64,000 bases of DNA from the NCBI RefSeq assembly GCF_049306965.1, contig NC_133185.1:39139501-39203500 (forward strand). The letters are read 5' to 3'. Both the position numbers and the translations under genes were made by a program. Origin of the DNA: Danio rerio. Lineage: Eukaryota > Chordata > Actinopteri > Cypriniformes > Danionidae. Below, piece after piece: positions 62,748 through 64,000 of this stretch; position 1 is the stretch's first letter, and the number at the start of each line of letters is the position of its first letter. The notes under the pieces were generated by a model. It worked only from the letters and a program-made list of their open reading frames with translations, ran no database searches and was not told where the DNA came from.

Positions 62748-63412
62748 GATTCAACTGGCGTCTGCTGCAGTGTCCTTCTTCTTTTTCTTTGCTACTGTGT
62801 TTGTGGGCGGGGCTGGGTTTTTTTAATTTTCCCGGGATTACGCGTGCAACAAATAGGCGGGGCCAGGCCTGGAATAAGAACTCAGGAGCTCCTGGGCACA
62901 TTATCTTGTAAGGCCCCCTACCTGGCCCTACCCCTATAGTTGAATTTAAAAAATAATAATAATATAATATTTTTTTATTAAAATGAATCTATAATTTGTT
63001 GCCCACATATTTAAATAAATGATATATAGTACATATGTATTTACAAAGATTTAACTTATTTTTCAAAGCATTGAATAAAAATACTAATAAAATGAATGTT
63101 TTTTTAGTATACTTGTACAAGTTCACTGAAACAGTACTATATATATATATATATAATTTTTTAAGGGTAATGCTGAAAACCTGAACATTGACTTTTATAG
63201 TAGTTATTTTTCCTGCTATGGAAGTCAATAGCTAGAGGTTTTCAGCATTATTGAAAATGTCTTCTTTTGTGTTTAACAGAAGAAAGAAACTCATAACGAG
63301 TTCAAATATGCAGAGGGTGAGTAAATGATGGAATCATTTTTATTTTTACTATTGATTTCACTGTTAATTTAAGTTATTGAGTTTAATTTAAAAGCCTCAC
63401 AAAAATACTTTA
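62748..63412. other. AT-rich flanking DNA, no gene seen
   Basis: Contains a GC-richer patch at 62800-62930 and long AT-rich stretches with a short (TA)n run near 63140. Nothing coding is recognised. Confidence 0.5.
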
Positions 63413-63778
63413 TTCATTCATTCGTTTATTTTCTTTTCGGCTCAGTCCTTTTATTAATCTGGGGTCACCACAGCGGAATGAACCGCCAACTTATCCAGCA
63501 TATGTTTTTACGCAGCGGATGCCCTCCCAGCTGCAACCCATCTCTAGGAAACATACATACATACTCATTCACACTCATGCACTACGGACAATTTAGCCTA
63601 CTCAATTCACCTGTACCGCATGTCTTTGGACTGTGGGGGAAACCATAGCACTCGGAGAAAACCCACGCATACGCAGGAAGAACATGCAAACTCCACACAG
63701 AAATGCCAACCGACTTAGCTGAGGCTCGAACTTACGACTTTCTTGCTGTGTGGTGACAGCACTACCTACTGCGTCGCC
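63413..63778 (-). mobile_element. tRNA-derived SINE, DANA-like
   Basis: Read on the minus strand, a tRNA-like head lies near 63778-63715 with the B-box-like GTTCGAGCCTCAGC, followed by the body CTGTGTGGAGTTTGCATG, the conserved CCCACAGTCCAAAGACATG and the 3' part near 63420-63500 containing TTCCGCTGTGGTGACCCC. This order is that of the abundant zebrafish DANA-type SINE. It is not repeated elsewhere in the window. Confidence 0.8.
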
Positions 63779-64000
63779 AAATTACTTTATTATTTGATAT
63801 AAAACTAATTTTTTTTTATTTATTAAAATAATTCCCAATTATTAAAAAGCCTTTTCAGTGTCAGTTTTCAGCCAAATGCATCTAGAATTTTCAGTTTCAA
63901 TCAACAAGCTTCATTTCGGTGCATCTCTAATCTTGCTATAAGAGGGTCTTTTTGCATTGCACAACTCAAAAACAAGGCGGCAAAACATCTAATTATTATA
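63779..64000. other. Terminal AT-rich stretch
   Basis: No coding or structured signal is seen. TTTCGGTGCATCTCTAAT near 63915 resembles another degraded TAGGGATGCACCGA-type transposon end. Confidence 0.35.

Noticed and set aside
1-64000. Endogenous retrovirus or LTR element
   Set aside because: No LTR pairs, gag, protease-integrase or envelope-like frames were seen; the only reverse transcriptase is LINE-type.

Overview
The window is eukaryotic and looks like zebrafish (Danio rerio) or a very close cyprinid. It has spliced genes with GT-AG introns, AT-rich spacers packed with fish-type DNA transposons and L2-like LINEs, and near the right edge a tRNA-derived SINE that I recognise as the zebrafish DANA type. 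All identifications come from reading the sequence; no search was run.

Most of the window (1 to about 60,745) is a tandem segmental array. Each unit carries, tail to tail, the 3' end of an HtrA2-like serine protease gene on the plus strand and a complete seven-exon PIM-like serine/threonine kinase gene on the minus strand, followed by a 9-10 kb transposon-rich spacer leading to the next HtrA2-like copy. PIM-like genes lie at 886-3955, 17525-20596, 37801-40870 and 55928-59002. HtrA2-like segments lie at 1-131 (last exon only), 13469-16770, 33280-37046 and 50414-55176. All four kinase genes splice to an uninterrupted 508-residue reading frame with every catalytic motif. The HtrA2-like copies are decayed: no exon carrying the catalytic His and Asp is visible in the window, and individual copies carry a lost splice site, an in-frame stop or a PDZ deletion.

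The units alternate as A1-B1-A2-B2. A1 (from 1) and A2 (from about 36,916) match at a constant offset of 36,915 bases over more than 9 kb, and share private deletions and kinase residues. B1 and B2 share other markers. The array therefore seems to have grown by duplicating a two-gene-pair block of about 37 kb after an older duplication made A and B. Lineage-specific transposons date events inside it: a MITE and a triple-nested hAT in B1, and an hAT with an internal minisatellite in the third HtrA2-like copy.

The array homology stops abruptly near 60,745. The remaining 3.2 kb is single-copy here: AT-rich DNA, a promoter-like stretch with paired CCAAT boxes, a broken THAP zinc-finger exon on the minus strand, and the SINE.
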